Assembly (NCBI RefSeq): GCF_003026815.1
Contig: NZ_PYOG01000009.1
Span: forward strand, 91,189-155,188
Length of the DNA stretch: 64,000 nt
DNA from: Photobacterium damselae
GTDB lineage: Bacteria; Pseudomonadota; Gammaproteobacteria; Enterobacterales; Vibrionaceae
Direction of reading: 5' to 3'
Of the stretch, positions 55,850 to 64,000 are shown in pieces (position 1 is the stretch's first letter; every line of letters starts with the position of its first letter). The notes beneath the pieces were generated by a model. The model was not told the origin of the DNA. It did no database searches and saw only the letters and a list, made by a program, of their open reading frames with translations. Position numbers and translations under genes: made by a program.

Positions 55850-56959
55850 GTGAATAAATCTATTTTAGTCCTAGGCACCCGAGGTATTCCCAATGTACAA
55901 GGTGGGGTTGAATCTCATTGCCAATCGTTATATCCACTCTTAGTTGAGAAATACAACTTGGATATTACTGTTACAGCACGAAAACCCTATGTGCCATATT
56001 CTGAAAGTGAGTATTTAGGTGTAAAACTTAAAGCCTTACCTTCGGTTACGAATAAATCATTAGAGGCACCGTTACATTCGTTGTTAGCGGCCTTGTATGC
56101 TATTAAAGAAAAAGCCGATATTGTTCATATCCATGCCATTGGTCCGGGTCTAGTTACGCCATTATTAAGATTGTTTGGCAAAAAAGTTGTTTTTACTCAT
56201 CATAGTCAGAATTATGATCATCAAAAGTGGGGTAAATTAGCTAAGTTTGTTTTACGACTTGGCGAAAGATGTGCTGTTAAATATGCATCTGAAGTTATTG
56301 TTATTTCAGACTTTATGCAAAATTTAATGGAAGAAAAGTACGGTCGTAAAGATACACATTTAATCTTTAATGGTGTGCATAAGCCACAGCTTCCTGAGCA
56401 GCATAAAATCAATGAGTATTTATCAAAATTTGATCTAGAATCTCGTGATTATGTTGTTGCGGTCGGTCGGTTCTCTCAAGAAAAAGGTCTAGATGTTTTA
56501 TTGGATGCCTACAAGAAAAGTGGGATTAATAAAAAGCTGGTTCTAGTTGGAGATTGTGATCATCCAACTGAATATAGTGATGACCTGAAAAAAGTAGCAA
56601 AGGAGACTTCTGGCGTTGTCCTAACTGGATTTTTATCTGGTGAAGAACTGCATAGTATTTTCTCTCAGGCAGATACTTTCGTATTACCATCTTTCAGTGA
56701 GGGTTTGCCTATTGCCCTGTTAGAAGCCATGTCATTTTCTCTACCTGTTATAGTTAGTGATATCCCCGCTAATAAAGCAGTTCATCTGCCTAATGATCGT
56801 TATTTTTCCTGTGGAAATAGTGATGATTTAGCAAAAAAACTGATAGAGTCTGTTGGTCAACCTTTAATATCTTATGATGATTATTTACAAAAATATGACT
56901 GGGATCTAATTGCTGAGCAGACTTATAATGTTTTTCAACAGGCCGAGCATGATAAATAA
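55850..56959 (+). CDS. GT4-type glycosyltransferase
   Basis: A 369-residue GT-B enzyme starting at GTG. The N-terminus KSILVLGTRGIPNVQGGVES is that of rhamnosyl/mannosyl-type GT4 enzymes, including the DUF1972-like group, and HIHAIGPGLVTPLLR follows. The donor domain has AVGRFSQEKGLDVLLDAY and PSFSEGLPIALLEAMSFSLPVI. A ~60-base gap to the previous gene carries no terminator. Confidence 0.9.
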   Translation: MNKSILVLGTRGIPNVQGGVESHCQSLYPLLVEKYNLDITVTARKPYVPYSESEYLGVKLKALPSVTNKSLEAPLHSLLAALYAIKEKADIVHIHAIGPGLVTPLLRLFGKKVVFTHHSQNYDHQKWGKLAKFVLRLGERCAVKYASEVIVISDFMQNLMEEKYGRKDTHLIFNGVHKPQLPEQHKINEYLSKFDLESRDYVVAVGRFSQEKGLDVLLDAYKKSGINKKLVLVGDCDHPTEYSDDLKKVAKETSGVVLTGFLSGEELHSIFSQADTFVLPSFSEGLPIALLEAMSFSLPVIVSDIPANKAVHLPNDRYFSCGNSDDLAKKLIESVGQPLISYDDYLQKYDWDLIAEQTYNVFQQAEHDK

Positions 56960-56974
56960 GTACTGGTGAATAGC

Positions 56975-57394
56975 ATGAGTTCTAACAGTAAAATAAGTCA
57001 CAACCAACAAGGTATTGTTGAACGAGTTCTTTATCATATACCAAATGAAATTTTGGATTCGTTTGATGATACTCAGCGTAATGCAATTGAGGATGCTATT
57101 ATAGCAAGTAGCCGAACTAGCGAGCATTACATTGACTTTAGGCCTACTTTTGGTCTTGGGAGGTGGCGGTATTATGCTGTTTTTTTGCTTGGGAAGAATC
57201 GCCGGATCGAGCAACGACGTGAGAAATCTATAACTACGATTATTAAAGTTATTTCTCTTGTCGTTATACTCGTTTTTCTATTTATGTCTGCTGTATTAAC
57301 ATTGTATTTAATTAAGTCAGCATTAGGCATTGATATTTTTAAAAATTTCTCATTTGGTATTTGGGATTATTTTAAAGCTAATTTCTTACAATAA
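56975..57394 (+). CDS. Single-pass membrane protein of the exopolysaccharide operon
   Basis: A 139-residue protein with a soluble N-terminal ~85 residues (IPNEILDSFDDTQRNAIEDAI, then HYIDFRPTFGLGRWRYYAVFLLG) and one membrane helix (VISLVVILVFLFMSAVLTLYL). The N-terminal block resembles a small conserved domain that I associate with exopolysaccharide operons but cannot name. The ATG at 56975 is preferred to a GTG three codons upstream. Last gene of the plus-strand operon; a terminator follows at once. Confidence 0.55.
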   Translation: MSSNSKISHNQQGIVERVLYHIPNEILDSFDDTQRNAIEDAIIASSRTSEHYIDFRPTFGLGRWRYYAVFLLGKNRRIEQRREKSITTIIKVISLVVILVFLFMSAVLTLYLIKSALGIDIFKNFSFGIWDYFKANFLQ

Positions 57395-57397
57395 AAT

Positions 57398-57426
57398 AAA
57401 GGCATGCTTACTCACATGCCTTTTTT
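57398..57426. terminator. Bidirectional terminator
   Basis: AAGGCATG pairs with CATGCCTT over an 8-base loop, with A-rich and T-rich flanks on both sides. It ends the main exopolysaccharide operon and the opposing DUF4832 gene. Confidence 0.9.
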
Positions 57427-58932
57427 CTATCTAATATTAAACTCTTGTAATTGATACCATCGGTTTTTATTTTTATTTTCAATAGCTAAACCAATGATAG
57501 CTTCGTGTGTCCCTGGTTTAACAAGCCCAACCTCTAATAGGTACTTTCCAGTTTTTATTGTCTTTGGTAATGTAAATGTATTTTTTTGAGTATAAATTGG
57601 CGCTGTATCATTTAATTTTTCTGAAGGAAGCCAGTTTGTAATATCATTCTTAGTATCATAATAAGTAATGACTTCACCTTTGCTATTCACAATACGCCAA
57701 GTGATAGGGTAGTTGTTATAACTTGGAGCAACACCGACATTTTTCCACTGCGATGTAATTGTTATTGGTGTGTTTTTCTGGAAATCACTGGTTATTTTAA
57801 TATGTTCTAATACGAATCTATATCCGATTTTAGTCAAAAATTGATTAAGTATCTTTTGATATTTTTTAGGAATAGGATCAGATTTTAGATTCATTAGTGA
57901 TACATGTAAGGAAAGAGCATCATCAAAAGTTTGTTCCACTTTCTTTTTGGTATATATCTTTGGTTGTTCATCCCATTCTTTCATTGTTTCACAGATTTCA
58001 AAATCTACAGGTGCTTTTTTCCAGCGTGTTAAAAAATAAGGATCTGTATCATTTTTTGAACTTTTATCTTTTTTGATATGTTGGAATGTTTCAGGATAAG
58101 CTTGTTGCATATGATTCCAGCCAGGTCTCCAGTCACCAAAGCAATCGGCTCTCCATCCTAGATTTCTTTTAGTTGCATAGCTTGTAAAATGATCATCGGT
58201 TGTTCCTAGGTCTATAGTTAGCATATGATTAGGAAAAGCATTCATCATTATATCAATATATGGTGTTAGATCTTTATTTTTATAGCCTGAAAATCCTAAG
58301 GTGGATTGAGAGTATTTTTTATGGGTACCTAAATGCCATTCACCCCAAGTGCCAATAAGGCCAACATCTAGTCGTAGAATGTTAGAGTTATTATTATAAC
58401 GATTCCCCATAGCTGTAATGAAATTTTGTAATGACTTTTTAAATTTAGGATCGGTATAATTTACAACGAAACTATTATCGTTTTGACAACCATTTTTAGA
58501 TTTTGGATCGATTTGTTGCTTGAGCCAGCAAGGAATACCAAGAATTTTTTTCCCAGCTCTAGGTGAATCTTCATAGTAAGTTTCGTTAAGACCAGCCAGC
58601 GTCATGAAGCGGATAACTATCTTCTTATTCAATTTTTTGGCTTCATTTATAGTATCGTCAATCAACTTAAAATTATATTTTCCTTTTTCTGGCTCTAATT
58701 CCTCCCAATACCAACGGTAATATACAACTGAAGTTTCAGGGTAACTCGGTATGTTCCAGTCTTTATTGTTTCTTATATTAATTGTTTGATGATCTGTAAT
58801 TCCGATATCAGGATTTGTAATTATCTCATAACTCTCTTTTGGACTGTGTTCGATAGACATTCCATGTGATGTTATTGGAACTAATAAGCTTATAAGAGAA
58901 ATCTGGATGAAATTTTTATTTAATATTGACAT
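57427..58932 (-). CDS. Secreted DUF4832/DUF4874 glycosidase-like protein
   Basis: A 501-residue protein with a signal peptide (QISLISLLVPITSHG). The body matches the DUF4874 plus DUF4832 pair: NPDIGITDHQTINI, a barrel strand TSVVYYRWYWEELEPEKGKYNF, then RLDVGLIGTWGEWH and an Ig-like end (GKYLLEVGLVKPGTHEAII). The fold is that of TIM-barrel glycoside hydrolases, and Glu in GTWGEWH and EPEKG are possible catalytic acids. It lies on the opposite strand within the exopolysaccharide locus, so trimming or degrading the polymer is a reasonable inference. Confidence 0.72.
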   Translation of the reverse strand: MSILNKNFIQISLISLLVPITSHGMSIEHSPKESYEIITNPDIGITDHQTINIRNNKDWNIPSYPETSVVYYRWYWEELEPEKGKYNFKLIDDTINEAKKLNKKIVIRFMTLAGLNETYYEDSPRAGKKILGIPCWLKQQIDPKSKNGCQNDNSFVVNYTDPKFKKSLQNFITAMGNRYNNNSNILRLDVGLIGTWGEWHLGTHKKYSQSTLGFSGYKNKDLTPYIDIMMNAFPNHMLTIDLGTTDDHFTSYATKRNLGWRADCFGDWRPGWNHMQQAYPETFQHIKKDKSSKNDTDPYFLTRWKKAPVDFEICETMKEWDEQPKIYTKKKVEQTFDDALSLHVSLMNLKSDPIPKKYQKILNQFLTKIGYRFVLEHIKITSDFQKNTPITITSQWKNVGVAPSYNNYPITWRIVNSKGEVITYYDTKNDITNWLPSEKLNDTAPIYTQKNTFTLPKTIKTGKYLLEVGLVKPGTHEAIIGLAIENKNKNRWYQLQEFNIR

Positions 58933-59165
58933 ATAAAATCACTTTATCAGTTAACGTAGTAAATCTTAAAACTAACTATCATTATGTATGTGAATAACGT
59001 TTATTGCTTTTAGATATAGTATAACCATTTCAATTATACGATTGTTTTTTGAACGTAAATTTTCAAATGATAAATTATTTGCAGGTGTTATGATTATCTG
59101 CTTACTATATTTAATAGTGATTTTATAAGATGATAAAACACAACAACATGAAGGAATAAGGTTCA

Positions 59166-60059
59166 ATGACTTTACTCAGTAGATTTACCGATCAGGATTT
59201 TTGGCGTATTGGCTTGATTAATGAACATCCACTAGATGTTATCGAAAAAGGCCTTAGTGCATGTAATATTCAGTGGTTTAATTTTACTGATAAAGATTTT
59301 GAAGCAGATCCATTTGTTTTTGTGTTTGAAAATAAATCTTATATTGCTTATGAAATCTTTGATTATTCTCACGGAAATGGAAAAATTGAGTGTGTTGATT
59401 TTGAGGGAAATCGATACAACTTCTTTGAAGATATCAGCAATATCGTTGGACATAAATCATTTCCTTTCGTCTTTGAAGATGACCATGAGCTATATTGTAT
59501 TGTTGAAACATCTGATCTCAATGAGATCACTTTGTACAAGTTTGATGGTGTGAAATTTATTAAACAAAAAACGCTATTAAGTGGTTCAAAGTTTATCGAT
59601 ACTTGTATTAAGCGAATTGATGATACATTTTATCTGTTTACATCAACATCAGATAATGCGTTCCAGCAGCAGTTGTATGTATCAGATTCTCTGCTCGGCG
59701 ACTATACACTGCATCCAAGTTCCCCAATAGCAAATAATAAAGCATTTGGTCGTAATGGCGGACCTATTATTGAGCGTAATGGACAGTATTACCGAGTTTG
59801 TCAAAATTGTGAGATTACGTACGGCGGTAGTTTGAAGATTATGAGAATCACAGACATATCAACAACAAGCTATCAAGAAGAGTTTTACAAAGATGTGATG
59901 CCTGTAGAACCTTACAGCGATGGCATTCATACCTTGTCATACTGGGGAAATATGACGGTAATTGACTCGAAGAATATTTTAACCAAGTACAGTAATATTT
60001 ATAGAAAAATAAAATATTTAGCTATGGTTAAGTTAAAAATCGAAAAACCTTTTTTTTAG
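59166..60059 (+). CDS. GINT1-like beta-propeller protein
   Basis: A 297-residue soluble protein built of repeated beta-blades: FEADPFVFVFENKSYIAYE, then KSFPFVFEDDHELYCIVET, FIDTCIKRIDDTFYLFTS and GGPIIERNGQYYRVCQN. This matches the five-bladed propeller named after plant glucosamine inositolphosphorylceramide transferase 1 (N-terminal domain), which bacteria often carry in polysaccharide loci. It probably modifies or transfers a sugar; no direct evidence. A terminator follows. Confidence 0.65.
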   Translation: MTLLSRFTDQDFWRIGLINEHPLDVIEKGLSACNIQWFNFTDKDFEADPFVFVFENKSYIAYEIFDYSHGNGKIECVDFEGNRYNFFEDISNIVGHKSFPFVFEDDHELYCIVETSDLNEITLYKFDGVKFIKQKTLLSGSKFIDTCIKRIDDTFYLFTSTSDNAFQQQLYVSDSLLGDYTLHPSSPIANNKAFGRNGGPIIERNGQYYRVCQNCEITYGGSLKIMRITDISTTSYQEEFYKDVMPVEPYSDGIHTLSYWGNMTVIDSKNILTKYSNIYRKIKYLAMVKLKIEKPFF

Positions 60060-60089
60060 GTTGATATTTTCAGTTTGGAGCAATATATA

Positions 60090-60118
60090 GAAGGGAACTG
60101 AATCATTTAGTTCCCTTT
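60090..60118 (+). terminator. Terminator after the GINT1-like gene
   Basis: AAGGGAACT pairs with AGTTCCCTT over a 9-base loop, 30 bases after the stop, with a short T-run. Confidence 0.75.
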
Positions 60119-60172
60119 AATTAATGGTTACCTGTTAATTAAGGTTTTCTATTTAAAGATATCTATTATTTG

Positions 60173-60562
60173 TTACCAACAGGAAGATGGCTGTCCTTGG
60201 CCTGTTTGGTCTAGAGATAATGTATTGCACTCTGGGTCATTTTGTAGCGGTTTTTGTGGAACTGCTGTGATTGTATAACCACTAGAAGATTTGCTTACTG
60301 CATACTCATAGCGTTCTTTATCGACACATGCGATGCAGAGCTTATTTTGAATCTCGGTGTGAGTGTAATTTGCATAGCTAACACCTGCTGTTCTCTGTTC
60401 TTCCAGCGCTAGTTGAATCATCGTGAGATCACCCATAGCCTGAGTGCGATGTGCTTTGATTACGTGACTTTGATAACTAGGATAGGCAATCGCAGCTAAT
60501 ACACCAATAACAACAACAGCAATCAGCAACTCGATCAGTGTCACGCCTTTTTGTCTACTCAT
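60173..60562 (-). CDS. pilE: PilE-like type IV minor pilin
   Basis: A 129-residue prepilin. The leader MSRQKG is cut before VTLIELLIAVVVIGVLAAIAYP, with Glu at +5, by the prepilin peptidase. The globular part has a YANYTHTEIQNKL segment and a terminal pair of Cys (CNTLSLDQ...SSCW) that could close a D-loop. It is divergent from the four other pilin genes, with 135 bases between them. Confidence 0.88.
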   Translation of the reverse strand: MSRQKGVTLIELLIAVVVIGVLAAIAYPSYQSHVIKAHRTQAMGDLTMIQLALEEQRTAGVSYANYTHTEIQNKLCIACVDKERYEYAVSKSSSGYTITAVPQKPLQNDPECNTLSLDQTGQGQPSSCW

Positions 60563-60697
60563 TTAGTTATATCCCTAAAATATCAGAGTTAACTCGATAA
60601 CTTTTTTTTCTTCCATAAAGGCTATTTTGCGGCGGTGATAAGATATGAATCAAGTTGTTATCACCTAGAGTACCCCTCTATGTTAGGGATTTGAGAA

Positions 60698-61276
60698 ATG
60701 GCTCGCGAAACTCTCTTTCAGTTACATCACCTACAGCAAAATAGCTTAAAGTGCCGTGGATTTACGTTACTTGAGTTGATTATTGCGATGTCTGTCATGG
60801 TGGTATTACTCGGTGCTGCTGCGCCTTCTTTTAGCGATCTGATAGAGCGAAATAAAATAAAGCGATTAGCAACGGAGATTGAGTGGCTATTGGTGCATGC
60901 AAAATCAGAAGCTGTGATGCGTGGAGTGGAAGTGTATGTTTATGCCCCATTAGTACCAGGTATGAGAGAAAATAGCGATTGGTGTGTTTTTTCTTCAATA
61001 GATACAAAAAAGAATTGTGATGATATCGATACAAGTAGTCTTTCATCAATAAAGAGTGCTGATTTTTCTGGGGTCACGTTTAAAAATAGTAGTACATTGA
61101 AGCAATTTTCTTTCGATCCTATTTATGGTAAACCCAAAAATGTAGGTTTTGGCGGTAATTTTGATTATCAATTTGGTGATTATCATCTAAAAACAGTTAT
61201 TTTTAATAAAACTGGACGGATTTATACCTGCTTTGAAGCGGATTCTGAGAAGTTAAGTGGCTATGAAAAGTGCTAA
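60698..61276 (+). CDS. fimT: FimT/GspH-type minor pilin
   Basis: A 192-residue prepilin with a longer leader ending in CRG before FTLLELIIAMSVMVVLLG, Glu at +5. The GspH/FimT C-terminal domain shows LLVHAKSEAVMRGVEVYVY and the late KTVIFNKTGRIYTC. It helps prime pilus assembly and, in some species, binds DNA for uptake. It overlaps pilW. Confidence 0.87.
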   Translation: MARETLFQLHHLQQNSLKCRGFTLLELIIAMSVMVVLLGAAAPSFSDLIERNKIKRLATEIEWLLVHAKSEAVMRGVEVYVYAPLVPGMRENSDWCVFSSIDTKKNCDDIDTSSLSSIKSADFSGVTFKNSSTLKQFSFDPIYGKPKNVGFGGNFDYQFGDYHLKTVIFNKTGRIYTCFEADSEKLSGYEKC

Positions 61277-61853
61277 AGGTTTTAGTTTAATTGAGTTATT
61301 AATTGCTTCATCTGTAGGTTTAATTGCTATTGGCATTGTTGGATCAGTTTTTTTATCTGGTTATCAAGCAGCAAATAAGCGCTCATTAGAATTATTATTA
61401 CAGCAAGATGTTAATGATGCTTTTCGATTAATCAAAGAAGATGTACTGCGGGCAGGGTATGTATCGAGTGGGGCTTCAAGTTTGAAGTTATCAGGTGCGA
61501 GTAATGTCGTTTATGTAAATTCTGATAATAACTGTCTAGCTTATGCTTATCATTCTCCTGATGGGCGTCGATATAATGAAGTAATGTATAACGAACAAGA
61601 TAGAAAATTAGTTTATCGATCAATTGATGATGAAATAACAGCTTTAAATGCATGTTCTTTATCCAGAGAACGATCTTATTCATTAATTTATGATAAGCAG
61701 ATTACGGTTAATCAATTTGATATTGAAAATACACCAATAAGTTCAGCTAGTGCTACCAGTCAATTATTAACAATAAAACTAGCAGCTAAAATAAAGTCGT
61801 CAGCTGTAAGTACGACAAAGTCGATTCAAATTAAAACAAGGAATTGGCAATAA
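61263..61853 (+). CDS. pilW: PilW-type minor pilin
   Basis: A 196-residue prepilin: leader MKSAKG, then FSLIELLIASSVGLIAIGIVG with Glu at +5. PilW traits are the early RLIKEDVLRAGYVSSGA and a long polar body. I prefer the ATG at 61263 to the GTG two codons upstream. Its stop overlaps the pilX start (TAATG). Confidence 0.87.
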   Translation: MKSAKGFSLIELLIASSVGLIAIGIVGSVFLSGYQAANKRSLELLLQQDVNDAFRLIKEDVLRAGYVSSGASSLKLSGASNVVYVNSDNNCLAYAYHSPDGRRYNEVMYNEQDRKLVYRSIDDEITALNACSLSRERSYSLIYDKQITVNQFDIENTPISSASATSQLLTIKLAAKIKSSAVSTTKSIQIKTRNWQ

Positions 61854-63094
61854 TGAATAGATATTATCAACAAGGAATGTCGACCCTACTAATAACAAGT
61901 ATGTTATTAGTAGTGGCTCTGATATTTTCGTTAGCCTCTTATAAAAATCTCTTTTATCAGATTAAGCGTACTCAAAATGAAGTGCTAGCGAGGCAGGCTC
62001 ATTGGGCTGCGGAAGGCGGGTTAGAGTGTGGGTTTGCGAAAGTTCAAAAAGTAGGAAGTATATCTGATGCTCGTGCATCTTTTCCTGATTGTGAACATGA
62101 ATTAGATTTGGCTGATGTTGATATAAATTCAGATAATATTATTGTAAGTTATTATAATAAATTGGCGGTAAAGAAAATAGAGAAAGAGATTTTTTTATTA
62201 CCAGAATCTTATGGTGCTATTCAAAGTAGATCTGATCTAAAATTTTTGGGAGATGTAAAAATAGCTCCAGATGTTATTGATCATATATCTGGAAATAATT
62301 ATCGATGTATTAGTATTAAATATTCGTCTAAGGTAGAATCCTTAGATAGATTAAAAATTCTTAAACCTGGAGAGGGGCATTATAATGTGACATTTTCTTA
62401 TCCAAATGTTAGTAGCAGTGCTATTTGCAATAATGAGTATAATACTGATGCTTCTAATTTTGATACAAATATAACTCCTCCATCGTCAAATGGCCCAGTC
62501 AAAAAAGATTTTGAATATGATCCTTTTTTTGATCCATTTGAAGGTTTTTTTAATAAAAAGCGAAGTGAGATAGCATCGATAAAATCCGAATTTAAAGTAA
62601 TAAATGGCTCGATAGATAGTATTACTTCTGATAATCGATGTGCAGAGAAGATTAATAAAGCATTTGCTATTTCAAATAAAGTTTGGGTAAAAGGAGATTG
62701 CGATTTACATGGTGATTTAATTGGATCTAATCCAACAATTATAAATCAAGCTAAAGTCTTAGTTTTTGAAAATGGGATTGTTGGGACTGTTGGTTCTACA
62801 ACTTTTAATGGTTCAGTCTATCATTTAATAGATGAGCCAGATTTTTATAATGTTAGTCTTATTCCTAGATGGGAAGCCATGAGTAGTAGTTCATTTTATG
62901 CTCATTTATTAGATACTAATTCTGTTTTTTTCTCATTTGGATCTTTTGTGCCAACTGGTGGGATAATCTTTGATACTCCAAAAGGAGTGACTACATATTC
63001 ATCATCATTAAATCTAACCTACAATCGCAATTTTAATCCTTATGTTCCCAAATATAAGCCTAATTGGAAAAAAGGATCATGGCATGACTTCTAA
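61853..63094 (+). CDS. pilX: PilX-like minor pilin with a large C-terminal domain
   Basis: A 413-residue protein with a PilX-type N-terminus: QQG-MSTLLITSMLLVVALIFSLASYKN, without Glu at +5, as PilX and GspK often show, then AHWAAEGGLECGFAKV. At 413 residues it is about twice the usual PilX length. The extra ~230 residues (cysteine-poor, rich in Ser, Asp and Phe) are unfamiliar and may be an adhesin-like tip domain. The ATG at 61853 is coupled to pilW, and its stop overlaps pilV. Confidence 0.78.
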   Translation: MNRYYQQGMSTLLITSMLLVVALIFSLASYKNLFYQIKRTQNEVLARQAHWAAEGGLECGFAKVQKVGSISDARASFPDCEHELDLADVDINSDNIIVSYYNKLAVKKIEKEIFLLPESYGAIQSRSDLKFLGDVKIAPDVIDHISGNNYRCISIKYSSKVESLDRLKILKPGEGHYNVTFSYPNVSSSAICNNEYNTDASNFDTNITPPSSNGPVKKDFEYDPFFDPFEGFFNKKRSEIASIKSEFKVINGSIDSITSDNRCAEKINKAFAISNKVWVKGDCDLHGDLIGSNPTIINQAKVLVFENGIVGTVGSTTFNGSVYHLIDEPDFYNVSLIPRWEAMSSSSFYAHLLDTNSVFFSFGSFVPTGGIIFDTPKGVTTYSSSLNLTYNRNFNPYVPKYKPNWKKGSWHDF

Positions 63095-63515
63095 AGCAAT
63101 AAAACCCCAAGGCTTTAGCCTATTAGAAGTCGTAATAACTCTTGCCGTGCTATCTGTAGGTATTTTAGGACTTGTAAAAATGCAAGCCTATATGGAAGTA
63201 AAAGCAGAAAATGCATTAAAAACGTTAGATGCACTTCATATAGCAGAAAGCCAAATGGAGTATTATCAAACACGGGCTAGCAATGTTAGTGGAGCAACTG
63301 GTTTGATTCCCTTTGCTAGTATGGCTGATTCTACCTATTGCCGACAATCTATGGTGAGCGGTTCTATCTATACATTAACGTGTGATGCTTCTAATTTATC
63401 TTTGTCTGGTGCATTAAGAACAATTGATGTCAAAGTGAGTTGGTCTGACCGTCATGGAGTCTCTCAAGCAGTAAGTCTTAAGACTGCATTATCCAAATAC
63501 AGTGAGTTTGATTAA
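63084..63515 (+). CDS. pilV: PilV-type minor pilin
   Basis: A 143-residue prepilin: leader ending in KPQG before FSLLEVVITLAVLSVGILGLVKMQ, the standard PilV N-terminus with Glu at +5. The ATG at 63084 overlaps the end of pilX by 11 bases. It is the last of the four genes; no pilY1 follows, as the rRNA operon begins. Confidence 0.88.
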   Translation: MTSKAIKPQGFSLLEVVITLAVLSVGILGLVKMQAYMEVKAENALKTLDALHIAESQMEYYQTRASNVSGATGLIPFASMADSTYCRQSMVSGSIYTLTCDASNLSLSGALRTIDVKVSWSDRHGVSQAVSLKTALSKYSEFD

Positions 63516-63884
63516 ATTAAAGACAGCAATTTGCTGTGCTAACTGGCAAAAATCACAAAAATGAATAATAAAACTTCGTTCATTTAAAATTATCAAAAAA
63601 ACTATTGTCAGAGGCGAAAATCTACCTATAATGCATCCCTGTTGTCACGACAAGGCACTGAATTAAGAGCGGTTGTGATGATATTGTTCTTTAACAATTT
63701 GACCATGCAATCTGTGTGGGCACTCGTGAAATGATTTAGTCTAAAAGATTTAATCAATGAAGCTGAGTGACCAAATTGATTCACTTCTTTATATAAAGAA
63801 GGGTATCAGCACAGTCAATTCATTCATCATTTATGATGAATTAACAGTATTCATTGAGCCGTATCGTTAGATGCAACAAAACTT
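63516..63884 (+). promoter_or_regulatory. rRNA operon promoter and leader
   Basis: Between pilV and 16S rRNA lie an A/T-rich upstream element, the promoter TTGTCA-N16-TATAAT (63605-63610, 63627-63632) with a GC-rich discriminator, and boxA TGTTCTTTAACA (63685-63696) of the antitermination signal. No gene is in this stretch. Confidence 0.85.
63685..63696 (+). promoter_or_regulatory. boxA antitermination site
   Basis: TGTTCTTTAACA matches the Vibrionaceae/Enterobacteria rRNA boxA (TGCTCTTTAACA) with one difference, in its usual place between promoter and 16S rRNA. Confidence 0.85.
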
Positions 63885-64000
63885 TAATTGAAGAGTTTGA
63901 TCATGGCTCAGATTGAACGCTGGCGGCAGGCCTAACACATGCAAGTCGAGCGGCAGCGACTTAACTGAACCTTCGGGGAACGTTAAGGGCGGCGAGCGGC
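63885..64000 (+). rRNA. rrs: 16S ribosomal RNA, 5' part
   Basis: The conserved 5' end ATTGAAGAGTTTGATCATGG and the universal AACGCTGGCGGCAGGCCTAA are present, and the gene runs off the window. The V1 region (AGCGGCAGCGACTTAACTGA and CCTTCGGGGAACGTTAAG) fits the Photobacterium group. The start is placed by alignment to the E. coli mature 5' end. Confidence 0.97.

Overview
The window comes from a gammaproteobacterium of the Vibrionaceae, most likely a histamine-producing Photobacterium of the P. phosphoreum group. The grounds are the 16S rRNA 5' end at the right edge, the smpB-ssrA-ratA-rnfH-bamE-recN-nadK-grpE-dnaK-dnaJ core order, and a pyridoxal-phosphate histidine decarboxylase cluster (transporter, decarboxylase, second histidyl-tRNA synthetase). 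No database search was possible; family names rest on motifs and remembered family patterns.

Left part (1-14 kb). An exported protein with an N-terminal domain like insecticidal delta-endotoxin (Cry) domain I is followed by an XRE regulator and an arrestin-like Spo0M protein. Next is the histamine operon on the minus strand (antiporter, hdc, hisS) with an intergenic terminator before hisS. Then come a methyltransferase plus PLD-helicase pair, a NERD-UvrD helicase and an orphan fragment of a phosphorothioation-associated methyltransferase.

Accessory part (14.1-36.1 kb). This is a set of elements stacked at the 3' end of ssrA. The extant tmRNA gene (36127-36496) sits next to a P4-type integrase. 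Two nearly identical 77-78 bp copies of a degenerate ssrA 3' end plus terminator lie at 14.1 and 16.1 kb. They bracket a hipBA module with four HipB-type operators exactly 28 bp apart. From 16.16 to 36.13 kb lies a roughly 20 kb island. Its left end is AT-rich and holds an LRAT-like protein, a C-terminal ribbon-helix-helix protein, an inovirus Gp2-type replication protein and AlpA, followed by two DUF2787 proteins and RadC. Its defence core has a complete type I restriction-modification operon with unusually long HsdM and HsdR and a zinc metallopeptidase, a Septu-like ATPase/HNH pair, a decayed second integrase, and a SIR2-like protein whose last strand is cut off by an apparent frameshift.

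Core part (36.1-45.7 kb). Trans-translation (ssrA, smpB), ratA/rnfH, bamE, recN with two LexA boxes, nadK, and the heat-shock genes grpE, dnaK and dnaJ with visible sigma-32 promoters.

Right part (46-64 kb). A Wzx/Wzy-type exopolysaccharide locus runs from a beta-barrel protein through a Wza-like exporter (signal peptide coded by a hexanucleotide repeat), Wzc, flippase, polymerase, acetyltransferase and three GT4 glycosyltransferases, with a DUF4832 protein on the opposite strand and a GINT1-like protein at its end. A minor type IV pilin cluster (divergent pilE-like gene; fimT, pilW, pilX, pilV) follows, then an rRNA operon promoter, boxA and the first ~116 nt of 16S rRNA.
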